Below, piece by piece: positions 24,601-39,600 of a DNA stretch of 64,000 nt. Below the pieces are notes generated by a model, which saw only the letters and a list, made by a program, of their open reading frames with translations, was not told the origin of the DNA and did no database searches. Position numbers and translations under genes: made by a program. Position 1 is the stretch's first letter. Each line of letters opens with the position of its first letter. The DNA lies in contig CM060977.1 of the NCBI GenBank assembly GCA_030765065.1, forward strand, positions 91,343,795-91,407,794, read 5' to 3'. The stretch is from Deroplatys truncata. Lineage: Eukaryota > Arthropoda > Insecta > Mantodea > Mantidae.

Positions 24601-27600
24601 TTTATACGGAGTATTCATTAACAGATCCCTAATTTGCAATACTTTAGTATTCTTTATTTGGTTAAATCTTGTAATGAAATCCATTCTGTAAAGAAGATAA
24701 AATATATATATGGAGTATTTATGAATAATAATTAATATTTAATTTACAATAAAAATTGCTTTGGTGGACTTTGTGACAGTGATGTCTCTATAAATAGCAA
24801 TTATTGAGTCGATTGTAACACTACATCACTTACTTATTTTTATAAAGTAGTAGATGTAGATTATAAAGGTGTACTTTTCCGCAAAAAAAAAATGATAAGA
24901 GTAAAATCATTTACCTTGTTGATGAAGAGCAATTGGTGCGGTCCAATGGTAATGTAATGTCTCATTGCATTATATATTCGCTTATATACAGATGCATCAC
25001 GTTGAACAACAATTTTTTATCTGATTCTATTAGCTATATAAAGCGGCAGAGATAATCCTGGCTATCATCAGTTACTACTTTGCTGTTAAATAGATACCTG
25101 CTACTTCAGAGAATGTAACAAAAGTTAACATATAATATGCTTTAGAGATGCAATTAACAAGTTTAGCTTATATTATTTGATCTGTTTTAGCATGGAAAAT
25201 ATTAATGTCTTAAATAAAATACGTAGAGAGTATAAAAGGTTCAGTGCACACGGGAGGCATTACGATATTCAGATTAATCCTGCTTCTGGAAATGAAAACC
25301 CTATCCTTTGCTTTAGAAATAGCATGCAAACTGTTAGATATTTTAAATGGTGTGAAACCATATGATATGGTAGGTTGATCAATAATCAACTTTGTGAATT
25401 TACAAGATAAACCGACAGGACTAAGTTTCCACAGAAGGGAGCAAGTATCATTGTATGTATTAATGGTTGTTATGGGAAAAGTATGCCAATTTAACGCTAA
25501 GTTTTATGCCACAGATACCTTATCCGTAAAAGTAGATCACGTTGAAATGCCTTTAGGACATGGTAGAATCAAAACAAAAGGTAGACATTTATCCACATTG
25601 GCGTACATAAAAAGTTCCGTCGTTAGAATTAACGGTAAAACAAAATGCTTAGCCCATGCTCTATTGGTAGCTATAGCACATTTTGTTAGACATCCAAATT
25701 ACGTAAGTTATAGAAAAGGTCAAAAACTTTATTCCAAAGTCGACGAGCTTCTAAAAGCCACAAATGTTGATTTAACTGATGGAGGCGGAATTGCAGAGTT
25801 GCAAAAATTATTAAATATGAACACCTTACAGATAGAACAAACTTTGCGAGGCATTCCAAATTTTGCAGGCATTTACGCCCTCCACCAGGTTTAAACCCAC
25901 AACCTCGGGAACTAAAGGCTAGCATGGTAACCACTATATCACGGAGGACAGTGAACATCTCTGCAAAGACTAATTGTACAGATGCATTAAAGAACAGTTT
26001 CGCCTCAAGTCTATAAATGGGCATCATGCTAGGATATAAAGCAAAAATTCAAATGTCATCCTTTGTTTAGATTATGTAAATTTTCTATTGTGCAACGCAA
26101 AGTACTGCAACATCAACTTGCAAAATATGTCTTAGCCACAACAGATGTAAAAGACTATGTTAACAGTGCTTCAGGCAGTACCACCTTTGTAGTTCCAAAA
26201 GAAAATGCTTCATGCTTTGTACTTTACGATGTTATATGAGATGAAATAAACTCAACTCTTGTATCTTATAAGAATGAATAAAACAATGAACTTACATTCA
26301 GTGATTTTATTCTGCATCTTCTTTTACATCTGAATATAGGGAAAATCCAACCCAATTGTAATTACTTCTAGGAAAAATCAGTACTTTGACAAGGTACCTT
26401 ATAAAAAACTTAATTCATATTCCTTTTATTGTGTACATTGATGTCACGGCTGAAAGGGCCAATGTACATAAATTCAATATTGCCATTGCAATGGTATCAA
26501 TTAAACAAAAACATAACTTACTAATATTTAAAAACAAATAATTTAATCATCCCCTTTTCTTTTATTTTTAACTTTTCTTTAATGCGAGGCATGTGATGGT
26601 CTGTGGTTGCGGCACCAACTGGCCTTGTCCCGTTCCCTGCAGCAAACAGGTTCTGGTGATGACATCATCAGGGGTGAATGAATTGACTCAAGTGTGAGCC
26701 TTACTACTGTGGTCACTTGCATGTTCGTTTACACCATTCCTTCACACATCCGAGTGGCTGTGAAACAGCTGAACCATGTTGCCACATGTGCTTTGGAAAT
26801 AAGTTAGCACTTAGCGCTGAGCACGTAAGTACTGTCTATGTATACTACATGGTAATAAGCATTTCTTTATCAAAAGGAAATACTAATTGCTTAAGCATCT
26901 ACTTTACATATAAGCGATGACTATGAAGTCGACCCTAAATGCCATACTTGAATAAGGTGCTGTTTAAGCATGCCAGACAAACAGTTTCAAGAAAATTCTT
27001 CCACCTGAAGCTACCATTTCCAGGAAAAAATGTTTATTATTTTCAATTTTTTTAAAAATAGCTAAAATGATTTTGATTAAAATACAGTGGAATCTTGTTA
27101 GCACATTCTTCATAAACACATTTTCCCATGTATTACATTGAATTATAAAAGTTCCTACACCAAATGTAATAAATAACGTTTGTTTAGTACATTTTCTCGC
27201 TCCCGCTTACTACGTTTGAAGTTTGACATCCTCATTCACTGTTTTGGCCAATCCTTGGTTGGGTCCGGTGGGTAACATGTTCAAAGTTTTACGTCCTCAT
27301 TCACTACTTTGGTCATACCTTGGTGTCAGCGTGTGCGTGTGTGTGAGAGAGAGGGAGAGATACTTGTATAACACTATTTGTTGGGTGGGATAGAGAATGC
27401 TTTAGCTTGGTGTGGTAAATGCCAATGATAGTCTCCACTGTTGAGTGTTGACCAAACATACATAAATTGTATATTCTAATTTTTCGCTTGCAATGAAGAA
27501 AAAGAAAGTTACAGCAAATAACCAACACTGAATAACTTCAAGTCCTTGAAGTAGTAGATCACAATCCAAATATGAAATGTGTGGATATAGCGTGGAAGTT

Positions 27601-30600
27601 AAACATTCCTACGTCAACCTTAAACACAATTGTTAGCAAACAAACTGATTGAAACTGCTTTTAAAGAAAGGAAAAATGCTAAAACAAAACTTTCCTCTTG
27701 GAAAGAAGGATCGGAAGAGGATTGGATCGAAATTTGCTGCATGGAAACACCTACTGTATTCAAATCGTATTGAATATGCCAAAGATACCATCTTCTACTG
27801 TACTCTTAACACACTGCATGCTCATCATTTTGTTTTTTAGTGGAAATTATGACATGTGTAATAAAACACACAGCAAAGCCACTTTTAATACTTCTGTAAT
27901 TCGCAATTTATTCTTCTCAAAAATTTTCACTAACCTCTAAACCTGCTTAAATTATAGAGAAAAAAGCAAACATATGTTTAACAGGTTTGCCAACGTAAAT
28001 CCAAGTTGACCAAAATAATAGCTTGAATTATTTATTCTCATACTTTGTGCATCCAAATCGATTGCAATACGTATTGAATTTAGCATGGAAATGCAAATCG
28101 TATTCCGTATGGAATTGAACTCAAATAGATTTCAATTCCTCATGGAAAAGTAGTGATTATTAGATTTTATTAGATAATTATAGTTAGTGTTACAATTCCG
28201 ACTCACCTTTAAATAAATTCAATACACATCACTGTTTCTAGCTTCTTTTCATTACAATATGCAGATTTTATATTTTTGTTAACATGTTTTCCTGTCTATG
28301 ATGTCCAAATCCTTGGATCCCTGCAAAAATGTACTAACAAGATTCTACTGTATGTTTGACAAATTAATGTGCCAAATTAAATATATGTCTTGAATTTTTG
28401 GTGAATAGCCTGTGGCCTGATTAAATTTAGTATGAAAGATTTTTTTTATGGACATTCTTTGAAAGTTTACAGCACTTCTTTGCTCTACATTACAAAACCT
28501 CATTACACAGACTACACATATGATGTATCTACTTGATATATGATGGATATTTTTAAACTAAGGCCTGTTATGCAGTAAAATAAGAAGTACTGAATATTTT
28601 GATTAATTTTGATTCCATTCTATATAACTCAAGCTTTCTTTCCACACAGTCTTCACAATTAAATTCTCATTGTAGCGTAGAATAAATTTTAGTGGCTCCT
28701 CCCAACAGAAGCTTGCTGCCAGTCCATAAAACAATCTTACAATTTCTGAGATGCATTTTTTTGTGTCTAAGATTTCAGTAGAAGAAATTGCATTATTAGT
28801 GTTGCTGGTTTTATGGGGGTTGAAACCAGTAGTTTGGAAGTCAGATCTTTATCACAGAGTAGCTGAAACAAAACAATTGTGAATCTGCAAGTTAATGGGA
28901 TGTTAGCCAAAAAAAAAAAAAAGACTAATTATTTATGTCCTTCAACAAGCTTTCGTTTATGTGTCACATATGTCTCTCAAGAGATCGCCATGGCTCATTT
29001 TCAATATAGAATAATTTAACTACAGAAACAACTAATTGTTTCCTAGATGGACTGGCAGCGGAAGTCTGTGACGAGGTTCCAAAAAACTTATGCTATGCTA
29101 AGACAAATGTTCAAAAACCATTTGTAACTATTAGAAAAGTAGTGCAAGGTTTGGAGACTTGGGTAAAATATAAACTATTGAAAAATATTTAGTAGTTCAT
29201 ACATTTATTGCAAAAAGGACCTTACAGCAGAAACGATAGTTCTGTGCCGGTGACCTTGCTTCCTCGCGCACTGAAGCGAGTCTATGTCTAATGCCAGGCA
29301 GCTCTCTGTAAATGTGGTGTATGGAAACGGTAAACAAACAGTAAAACAGAAAACCCGGGAAAATAAACCGGCAAAAGAATAACTAAGTAGTATACTATCA
29401 TGTGACTCACCGTATTGTTGTTCATTCCTAGAATGACGGCTGCTACGGGCGAGTGAACAATGTATTGCACTCCTCACAGAACACCAGGTTAATATAAACC
29501 ATTTTAAATATTGTGGTACAGCTCGTTTCTCTTTTTTCCAACACGCACACACTCGCACACAGTTTTATCAACGAGGTATCTAATCATCTGGCAAATATTC
29601 AACACCTGACAGCTCACTATCATGTATGTTTCATCTTCATATATAATCGGCCTTCCTTCGTCTCTAAACTTTTTAATGGCACGCAAATATGACACGCGCC
29701 AATCTCTTATCTCATGTCTTTCCTATAACAAGACCTTATTGTTCCTTGTTTTCTTCCACGTGAAACCCATGTCACGTAAGATAATATTTAAACTTGTGCT
29801 TCCCCCTTTAAAGGTAATGGAATCCTTAAGCTTCAGGAGCAGATTTCTGACTGTGGGCACGGTTTCTCCTGAATATAAAAATTGTAAATTGTTTGCCAAA
29901 TCACACACCTATCAAAGTCATCAATGTCTGTGATCCATTTTGTTACACGATGTACCTTTCCAGGTGTCCCAAAGGAGGTTCCCTGTTCCTCACATGTTCC
30001 CCCTTCTTTAATTATTTTACGTATTGTCCTCTCAGATACTTTTGTTGCTGCACTCACCCTCTCTTGCACTTTCTTCAATGGAATTAGAATATCGCCAGAA
30101 GCTGATTCCCGTTTCATGAAGAAATGGACGTTATTAACAATTCATGTGTTTGGCTGTGCAGTATTTTTGCACCAAGTTTGCTTTGAATTGGAGGCATTTT
30201 AGTCTAAATAAGCAAATACATATACACGCGCACACAAAGACACAAAACACTAATCACGAATGCGATTAACAATCACTTTCTAAAACTTGTAAAACTTAAC
30301 GTGCTGGCACCGAAGCGGTAGAAGACTGGTGTTGCACGGTCAAAGCTCTCCACGATACTGGCCATTTCAGTATACTGCGCATGACCGAGAATATAGGCTC
30401 GGCAACTGGGCTCTAAACGATTGCGCACCCAGTCTTCACCGGCACAAATCCATCGTTCCTGCTGTACTTTTAAAATACCCCTTGTAGTCGAAGGCAATAG
30501 CCCTTGAAACGTGTTGTAATTGTCGGACAAGTGAGTGAGTTAATGTCACAAAATTAAGCTTGTATTTGTTATCTGCTTTTACACTGTTACTAGCTTCTAA

Positions 30601-33600
30601 ATTATTAATTCACCATAAGCATCTATTGCTTAATTTGAAATCATTCCCCATTTAAAATTTTTTTTTTCTATGGGATACATTCACATATCTTTCCCTACTG
30701 TCCATTCCAAACCAGAGTTCCCTCTGATGTAAACAGAAGCACATGCTTCTGCTTGTCAGGAGCCAAGAACACACTCTTATGCCAAAGAAAATAGTTCCTT
30801 AATACATGTATTGTATCCTGAAATATTAAGGCAGGAAAAATATATAACTGCACATTTTATTGTGGTTATCATAAGAACTCATTGCTAAAGGTAATGGATA
30901 TATACTAGCTGTTAAGAGATTACAAAATATGATTTTTGTCTGCTATTGCACTAACGCCGAGAGCATCTTGCTTGTTAATACCAACTGTATGCATGACTGC
31001 CACTCTCTTACATATACAAGAAATGCAGCAATGAATTCCCAGATGTGCTATCTTAGTACCCAATAAACACTTTGCATAACACAGTAAATATGATAAGGGA
31101 ACAGTCATTCATAATACGCTAGTACATGTATGCTCAGCTCAGGTCAAATCTTGTGATTTAGTCAGTTGGTATTAGAGTTCTGATGGCAGAGGAAGGTGCA
31201 TGTAGTGCAAACAAACTGTTCAAACACAAAAGCGGGAAACAGTTAAAAAGTGGCGAAAAACAAACAATACTTCATATATTCAACTAACTATTAGAAAAAT
31301 ACCTGACACCTGCATTAGTGCATATTACAAAACTAATATCGGATTTTACAGGCGTTTCAGTGAGAAGTGTAACCAAAGCGCGCAGGGAATATAAAGACTT
31401 AATAGAGATAGAATAGGATAAAATGTGGGAACTTGGTTTAAGTGCGACAGTGCTGTGGAATTGTGAATAAGCTTGTCATTATTTTGGAGAGTAGTTCTGA
31501 TTCCAATATGGCAGCTGAGTCATCTTCGGAAGATTCGGATTTGGGTGTTGCACTTTTGCTCGAGGATTGGATTAACATAAGTAAAATATTCATGACTGCA
31601 TACTTATAAAATCGATTGTTACCTCAGGTTGCATTTTGAACTATGATTCTCACACAGGGCACATTTTTATACATTTAAACAGTGTTCAACAAGCACGTGG
31701 GAGAGGTGGGGATTGCGAACTACTTTCGCGTGGATAATACAAGGAGTTTGTTTTCCGTGAAAGGCACTCTGGTTTGGAATGGACAGTAGCTACTATCAAC
31801 TTCTATAATTTCTTCTTGCTAAGTTTATTTTTCTATCTACGGCATTTTAATCAAGATAAACAAGAAAGCTTTTTGTTGCATACTTTGTTATAGGTACAAA
31901 GGGGATACAGGAGACAAGAAGATAGTCAAATCATTTCAATAATCATTTTACCAGTATAGCAGATAAAGTCTTCTTGCCGCAATCAAATTTAACAAAAAAT
32001 ATGACTGACAAACTAAACAGAAATGTTAAAAGTGTATATTTAAAGCCAGTAAATAAAATAAACTTAAACAAGAATACATTTTCAGCAGGTTTTGATGAAG
32101 TTCCAGAATGTATAATTAAATCATGCAAAGACTATATAGCAATGGCCTTAACTGAAATTTGCAATAGTTCCATAAGTACCGGAACATTTCCTGACATCTT
32201 AAAAGTAATTCCTATATTTAAGAAGGGTGATGCACAAAATGTTGATAACTAAGCCCTATTTCAGTTCAGTTAGGTTTTTCCAAAATTCTGGAAGCAGTCT
32301 TGTTTAACAGAATCTCCCTCTTTTTTTTGAAAAATATGTAGTTAGTGAATCGCCAAATGGTTTTAGGAAAAACAAATCTATTGTAAATGCCTTTTATAAA
32401 TTCATAAAACATACATTAGAACGGTTTGAAACAAACAACTCCACTATAGGAATCTTTATGGATCTAAACAAGGCATTTGATTTGATAATTCACACTATCC
32501 TGTTATCAAAGAAGTGTGTGGTATAAGGGAGGGTGGCTTATCAATGGTTTAAATCCTACGTTACTGATAGAAGACAAGGTACTGTCATAAGAAATGAAAT
32601 AAATGGTTCTCAAATTAACTCGGATATAAAGGTAGTAAGCTGTGGTGTTCCGCAAGGTTCTATTCTTGGACCTCTACTTTTCTTAATGTACTTACAACTA
32701 AATATTCCCCATGCTGAAACCATATTATATGCATATGATACTAACATAATTCAGGGATGTAGTTATTTAGAATTGCAAAGTCAAGCAGATACTGTAATGA
32801 CAAATATGATGCAATGGCTCTGTTCCAACAAGCTGATGCTTAATACTAAAAAATCACACTGCATACAAATAGCATTATCTGGTAGAAGTGACACAAGTGT
32901 AGCACCTAAAATTTCATATAATAATGATGAAATACTTTATGTCACAAGACCAAATTTTTGGGGGTAACAATTGACAAATTCTTAACCTGGAAACTGCATA
33001 TTCAGAACATTATTTCAAAAATTAATAAAGCACACTATATAATATCTGTACTAAAAAATATGTGTAATATACAGACACTAAAAATGTTATATTTTTGTTA
33101 TGAATCTGCTCTTGCTTATGGAATTTTCATATGGGGTTCTGCCACAGAAATAAAAGCTCTTTTTGTAGCACAAAAGAAAATAATAAGAAAGATGTTTATT
33201 ATAAATAGGATGGCTCACTGTAAAGCTTATTTTAAGGAAAACAACATACTAACCTTACCCTGCTTATATATTTTAGAAACTGTTTGTTTCATAAACACCA
33301 TTCAAAATTTACAGATGAATAATACAGTACATGATCATAAAACAAGGAACAGCAATAAAATACATTCACAAGGTTCCAGATTTACTAAGAGAGTTAGCTC
33401 CGTTTTACAAAAAGGTATTCACATATACAACTTAATCACTAAGAAAATAAAATGTAAGGATAAAAAAAAATTCAGAAGAGATACAAAAAGATTTCTAATA
33501 AATCACAGTTTCTATAGCACTCAAGAATTTTTTCAATATTTTCAATATCATTGTTACCTGTAAGAAAGCAGACTTGTATTTAACCCTTATTATTATACGT

Positions 33601-36600
33601 GTATTTATATGAATAATATCTACAGATTTCATGTTTCAATTGTATTTGTACCAAAACTCTTCATTATGTACTATAGTGGACATTATGATTGTATTTTTAC
33701 TTTCTCTACTGTGTACAGTAAGTAGGGGAAGTATTGTATTCCACCCAAAAATTCGATACCAAGATTTCACCGGAAATACATGTTTTGAGACACCCTGAAT
33801 CCAAAAAAAGCATTTTTGGAAACATTTCCGTGTGTGTGTGTGTCTGTGAACAGCATAACTCAGAAACGAACAGTCGGATAAACACCAAACTTAGTATTTA
33901 GGTTCAGCATCTTCCAGAGATGGAGACACAAAAGTTTTCAAGAAAATCCCCCCCCACCCCAGATTACCCTTTACATGGAACATTTTTCGAAAACTTTAAT
34001 TTTCTCAAAAATGGCTCTAACGATTTTGATTAAAATATCATATGTTTAAGATATTTTCAGAACAAATGAAATGTATATCCCAAATTTTCTGGGAATGTCT
34101 CCAAAAGTGTTCTTCATTGTGAACGACTTTTGCATAACTGGTAAACCATAAGAGATAAGACAAAATTTTACTGCACAAAAAATGTAGGTCGCATTAAAAT
34201 ACACAATTTATGTCGTATACATTTTTTTTTGTAGAGTGAACCACTTTCGAGATACTGCTTGTTATTCCCTTAAATTTTCCAATACTTATACTTTTTCTCA
34301 AATTCGTTATTCATTTTTTTTTATGTCCTGGACATGCAGAGATTGGAATGCGCCACATAGCAACCAACGCTTAAAAGATTTACTATCGCTTATAACCTAC
34401 CATATTCCCCTTGCATCTACAAGAAAATTAGCAATAAGATTGACATCTCGATATCTCTATTAACATGAAGCATATGGAGAATAAACATTTGTAAAAATAG
34501 TTTGTACAAGAGTAGAGAAAGTCATGTGAGTGTAGCATATCAGATTTTTTCTGTAATTTTCTTTATTGATTTTTACATTTATATTTTGTGTTATTGTATT
34601 AATCCCTAATGTAGGGTTGTTTTTATTTAAAGGAAGAACATCTAGAAATGATTTAGTTTATAAGCTTTCTTATGGAATATACTATGTTTTAAAATTCCAA
34701 AATTTAGTTTAGGCACCTACTCATGTAAGAAATTAGGATTTCTGTATTTGTGTATTACATTTAATTATACCTGTTCTTTTTATACTAATAATTCCATTGT
34801 TAACAAAGCCAATATTTCTGTCTTGAAATCAAATGGTGAATTTAAATAAATAATAAAAAAAATCTTTAAAAAGTGTGTCACTATATACTGGTTTTGAAAT
34901 TCCTCTCTCTTTCTATGACATCTCAACCAGCAAACAGAGTGGTAACATCACTTCAAAAACTGACAAAATATTTCAAAATTTAAACCAATAGCAACCATTA
35001 TCTTGGAAATGGCTGAGGCAACACAGAAAAGGAAGAAAGAAAAACAAATTGTGTGTTTTAAAGAGATTTATATTTCTTGAGCAGTGAAATCTTTGTCTAT
35101 CTCTTATAGTTTACCAATTATAAAAATTCATTCAAAATGATGAGGACTATTCCCAGAAAATTCAAGATATACATCTTATTACTATAAGTGGGCGCTAGAG
35201 AAAGTAAATGTATCCCAAATAATGTAATGTGATAGAAGAATCACTTTTCATATAACTACTGTAATATACGAGTGTTAGGAAAGTCACCATGTGCTGTTAC
35301 AACGTATGCTGGAAATGTTGTCCACGGGCAGATATAGGTACAAGTCTGAACCCGCTTAATTTTATTGTAAAACACTTTCTGTAGATCTGATTGTGATATG
35401 CTGCTTATGTATGCAGTTATTTCAGTTTTTAAACCATGAAGTATGTGTGGGTGATTGCGATATGCTACAGATTTTGCTGCTCCACAAAGAAAAAGTCTGG
35501 TGGAGTAAGGTCTGGTGAGCGAGGGGGCCTAAGTTTTTAGACATGACAGGTTCCCCTAAGAACTCTCCCAGAAGTGCATAATGTTGTTAGCTGAGTGCGC
35601 AGTAGCGCCATCTTGTTGAAAGCATGAGTAGTTGCTTTCGTCTTCCTCTAGCTGAGCAATGGAATCTTGGATAATTAAATAATAACAGTACTGATCACGA
35701 TTTCTTCAAAAAAATATAGGGCCAATAATGTGCCATCTGGATATTGCTATCCACACCCCTACTTTCTGATCGTGCAATGGCATTTCATATACAGCATGAG
35801 GATTCTCCGTTGATTATGTGTTAACATAACCAGAGAAGTGAAACCAGGCCTCATCTGTATAGGCGACATCAAGAATATCAATGGTATTTCTTTCAATAAA
35901 CGACGTAAACCATTTGCAGTAACATATTTGCTTTTCATAATCCACATCTTTCAATTCTTGCACTGTTGTCACTTTATACAGGAAAAGTTTTAATATTTTC
36001 CTAACTGCTTTATGCACAGTTGCAAGCCTGATATCTTCTGCTTGTGCCAATTTGCGCAATGATTTTGATGGGCTCTGCTGCATAGAGTCAGAAATATCCA
36101 ACAACTTCTCTTGTTTAGGTTAAGTAGTCTTCCAGTTCTTTCGGCATCTAACACAGAGTCTGTCTCTCTAAATTTCTCAATAAGTTGACGAACTGCATTA
36201 CAGCTGTTTCTGGGAATTTCTCACCAAACTCCTTCTTCACTACATCTGTGTATGCCTTGTCGAAAGACATGTTCAATAAGAAAAATATGTTCCTCAGTTG
36301 AAAGAACCACAACATAAAACCAAATTGAACATCTAAACACTACACATTCACATTCAATAGCTTTCATCAACTGATAATAATTGAAACACTTGAATGTTAT
36401 GCAACAATAGAATGAATTAAAAAAACAATCACATATCTATGACTATCAATTCTGCCAACTTGTGTCAAGAGGTCATTCCCAATGATTTTGGTTAACATGC
36501 ACACAACTGCCAGATACTAAACCAAACCTTGCAATCTCCAAGCTTTCATGTTCATGTTAAAGGAATTTAAGAGAAAAAATAACAGTATTGCATTGCACAG

Positions 36601-39600
36601 AAACAGAAAGCAGAAGAAATGGAGTCATTTGATGAGAAGTTAATTACTTCATATGATAATAATTGCTGTCTTTATGACAAAAATCTTGCAAATAGAATTA
36701 TTATAATTTGTTAAAACAAAATATTTGTAAATGGATTACGAATGAACTGAATAGCTTTTAGTTATTACTATGGTGTCTTTCATACTGTGTGAAACTTCAG
36801 AGGTTATAAACTATTCTGTTTTCTTTCATGCAGGGAAAAATGTAATATAATACAAACACAAGTTAATGCATTGTAAAAACATAAATGCGCTGCTGCATCT
36901 TTATCAATCACCGCAGGCTCATTTTTAATCGCTTTCACAATTCCAATATTCTTATTTTGATGCTAAAGTTTCATTGGCAATGTGAATCTTGTGTTCATGT
37001 CATACATTTATGTCCTCTTGTTAATGTCTGTTTTTATGCGAGTGCCCGAATTTGTCGTTTTAAGAAAGTTGTGTATGTATTCGTATCAGATTTTTTTTCT
37101 TCTAAAAATAAGAGTAACACAGATTTATGAGGTTTTAAGTAAGCCAATGATACACAAATTGCCATGAACTCTTTCAATCAGTAATCCACTGGAAGTACTT
37201 TGTCTTTACATACTATGCAAATGTTGCCAGAATGCACTCCAATTGGATATTTTATTATCACAGGCCTAAATTTTGATGTTTGAAAGTTCAAGTACTTTGG
37301 CAAAGTCAGTAGACAGGGTGATGGTTATGAGAAGCATTACTGCTTTCAAATGTAAAATATATTTTATATAAATATACAAGGTGTGGAAACACAATATGCA
37401 GAAAATTGGAGAGTAGAAAGGCAGTACCAAAATAAGCATTTTGAATACAGAAAGCAGAAGTATTTTTTACTGGTTAATGTGTTAACATTAAATCCACAAT
37501 GATAGTGTCTCCAGTTGTGAAGCCTGTTTGTGGTGTGTTAGATGTAAACAAATTCCACTCTTATACAGTACTAGTCACGTCACTAGATGTGTCTGATGTG
37601 AAGCCTAATGGATGGTACAATAATATCATCTTATTCAGTACAATAACGCATTAGTGGCGCATTGTGTACCAGTACTCATTAGCTGAGACAGTATGTACAT
37701 ACTTGTTGTGTTGAGTTACATTTCATTTTGACAGATAAATAGAGATATTTCATAAAGTCAGATTTCAATTATGTTCACATGGTGCTCCTGTTATACTGAA
37801 TCTGCAACCCCTTACTCCCAATACCAAATTCTTACTGTATTTCTATTCCAACAATTTTCTGCAGTATACATGGTGAATCACCTAAAACTTGCACTGCAAA
37901 TATTTCAGAAATGGAAAGTGCTATTGATGTGCAGTTTTCACAGCATTGATTGGTAGTCAGGGGCTTGTACATTTAGCCTATAAACACATTTTTAATAATA
38001 CTGAGAAAGTGTATTTTTTGAGCAAACATACAATTTTTTAAATGGAACAATGCCTAGTTACATCAACAGAATAAAGGTATGCTAAATTAGAATCTCAGTG
38101 GCATTTGTTGCAAGATTCTAGTGCAAGTGGTTTACGAGAAATCTTATTTTGAAAGTTTTACGTACCGACACTTGTACAACCTGTGATAGCACAAACTAAA
38201 GGAAAACAAATGGGAATTACAATACTTGATTCTTACAAGTAAAGACAACATAGCCCTTCAAAGGTTGTGTTCGAAATGACTACTGGAATCTTCAATACAC
38301 GCTTCCAGTCTGCTAGGAAAGACTGCTGCACAAGTTCTAGCATTTCAGCAAAAATTTCAGAGCAGACAGCAATAATATGTCGTTTCATGTCGTCTGGTGT
38401 AGTTAGTACATCCTTGTAGACGGTATCTTTCAGCCTTCCCCATAGAAAAAAGTCTAAAGGGGTCAGATCCGGTGAATGGGCCAGCCAAGATAAGGTCCTC
38501 TTCACCCAACCCAACGATTAGGAAACAATCCATTAAGACAAGCTGTAGTACTTCGTGCACTATGGGCTGGACAGCCATCATGTTGGTACCACAGGTTCCT
38601 CCTAGTCTGCAAAGAAACGTCTTCTAGCATCTGTGGCAGATGGTCTGTCAGGAGGCTGCGATACTTGTGCGAGTTCATTGTTCCTTCTATGAACAAAGGG
38701 CCTATGAGCTGATGGTTCACTATCCCACACCACATGTTGAAACTCCATGGGCGCTGACGTTCCACCTGACGAAGCCAACGGGGATTGTCAACAGACCAAT
38801 TGTGCATGTTTCTGCAGTTTACCTGGCCATGATTAGTAAATGTTGCCTCATCACTAAACAAGATACATGATGAATCTGGAGTATCATGTCTTAATGCCCA
38901 TGTACAAACGTTAACATGATTCTCAAAATCATTTCCATGCAGCTCTTGATGGGGAGAGATGTGATAGGAATGAAACCTATGTTGATGGAGAATGCGCAGT
39001 ACACTTGCCTGATTTATGCCACTTCCATGTGCGATTGTGCGGGAACTAATTTGTGGATTTACTGCAACAGCAGCCAAAACATTAATTTCTGCCTCTTCTC
39101 CAGTCACTTGTTTGTTTCTATTACGTTTTCTAGGTGTTACAGTACCACATTCTATGTAATTGGTTGAAGAGGTTGATATATAATTGCCGAGATAGTTGAT
39201 GTCGATTGGAATACGTTTCTGTATACACCGTATAGGAACGAACTGCATTCTTCCTACACTCTCCATACACCATGAGCATGTCTGCTTTTTCTGCAATAGT
39301 AAACCCCATCTTCCACTCACGACTTACTACTTGAACTGTCACAAACTAACTGACCAGAAAGTCGCAATGCAATCAATGAACAGAAAACAATAATGTAAAC
39401 AAACATAGCAACATTGTACCTAGCAACTAAGCAGGTTGAATGGGACAAACAATTGTCAGGGTGGAAACTTTTCAAAATACGGTTTTTTGTAAAGCACTTG
39501 TACTAGAATCCTGCAACAAAGACCATTGACATTCTAATTTACCCTACCTTTTTTTTCCCCCCCCTACCCTATTCTGTTGATATAACTAGGCATTGTTCTA

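Larger units (their letters stand above)
21198..26708. mobile_element. Polinton/Maverick fossil, shortened (about 5.5 kb), broken
   Basis: Both ends are present. Terminal inverted repeats of about 250 bp start AGTAGTAAGGCT, and the element is flanked by an exact 6-bp duplication GTGGTC (21192-21197, 26709-26714). TIRs beginning AG and 6-bp duplications are Polinton hallmarks. Parts: a PolB N-terminal region on the plus strand at the right; a short conserved ORF, a dUTPase-like piece and two unassigned ORFs on the minus strand. Intact Polintons are 15-20 kb, so most of the interior is absent. The TIRs differ by roughly 15% by eye, so it is old. An R860 copy and a SINE head have inserted. Confidence 0.88.
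26975..28415 (+). repeat. R860 partial copy split by a pogo-like element
   Basis: The left piece 26975-27084 (TTTCAAGAAAATTC to GATTTTGATTAAAATA) continues at 28351-28415 (TATGTTTGACA to TGAATTTTTGG). Uninterrupted copies read through this point, so the pogo-like element entered a TA in R860. Confidence 0.75.

Noticed and set aside
26080-26232. Additional plus-strand gene in the Polinton fossil
   Set aside because: A short open stretch is present, but no family could be recognised and it is too short to call separately from the element.
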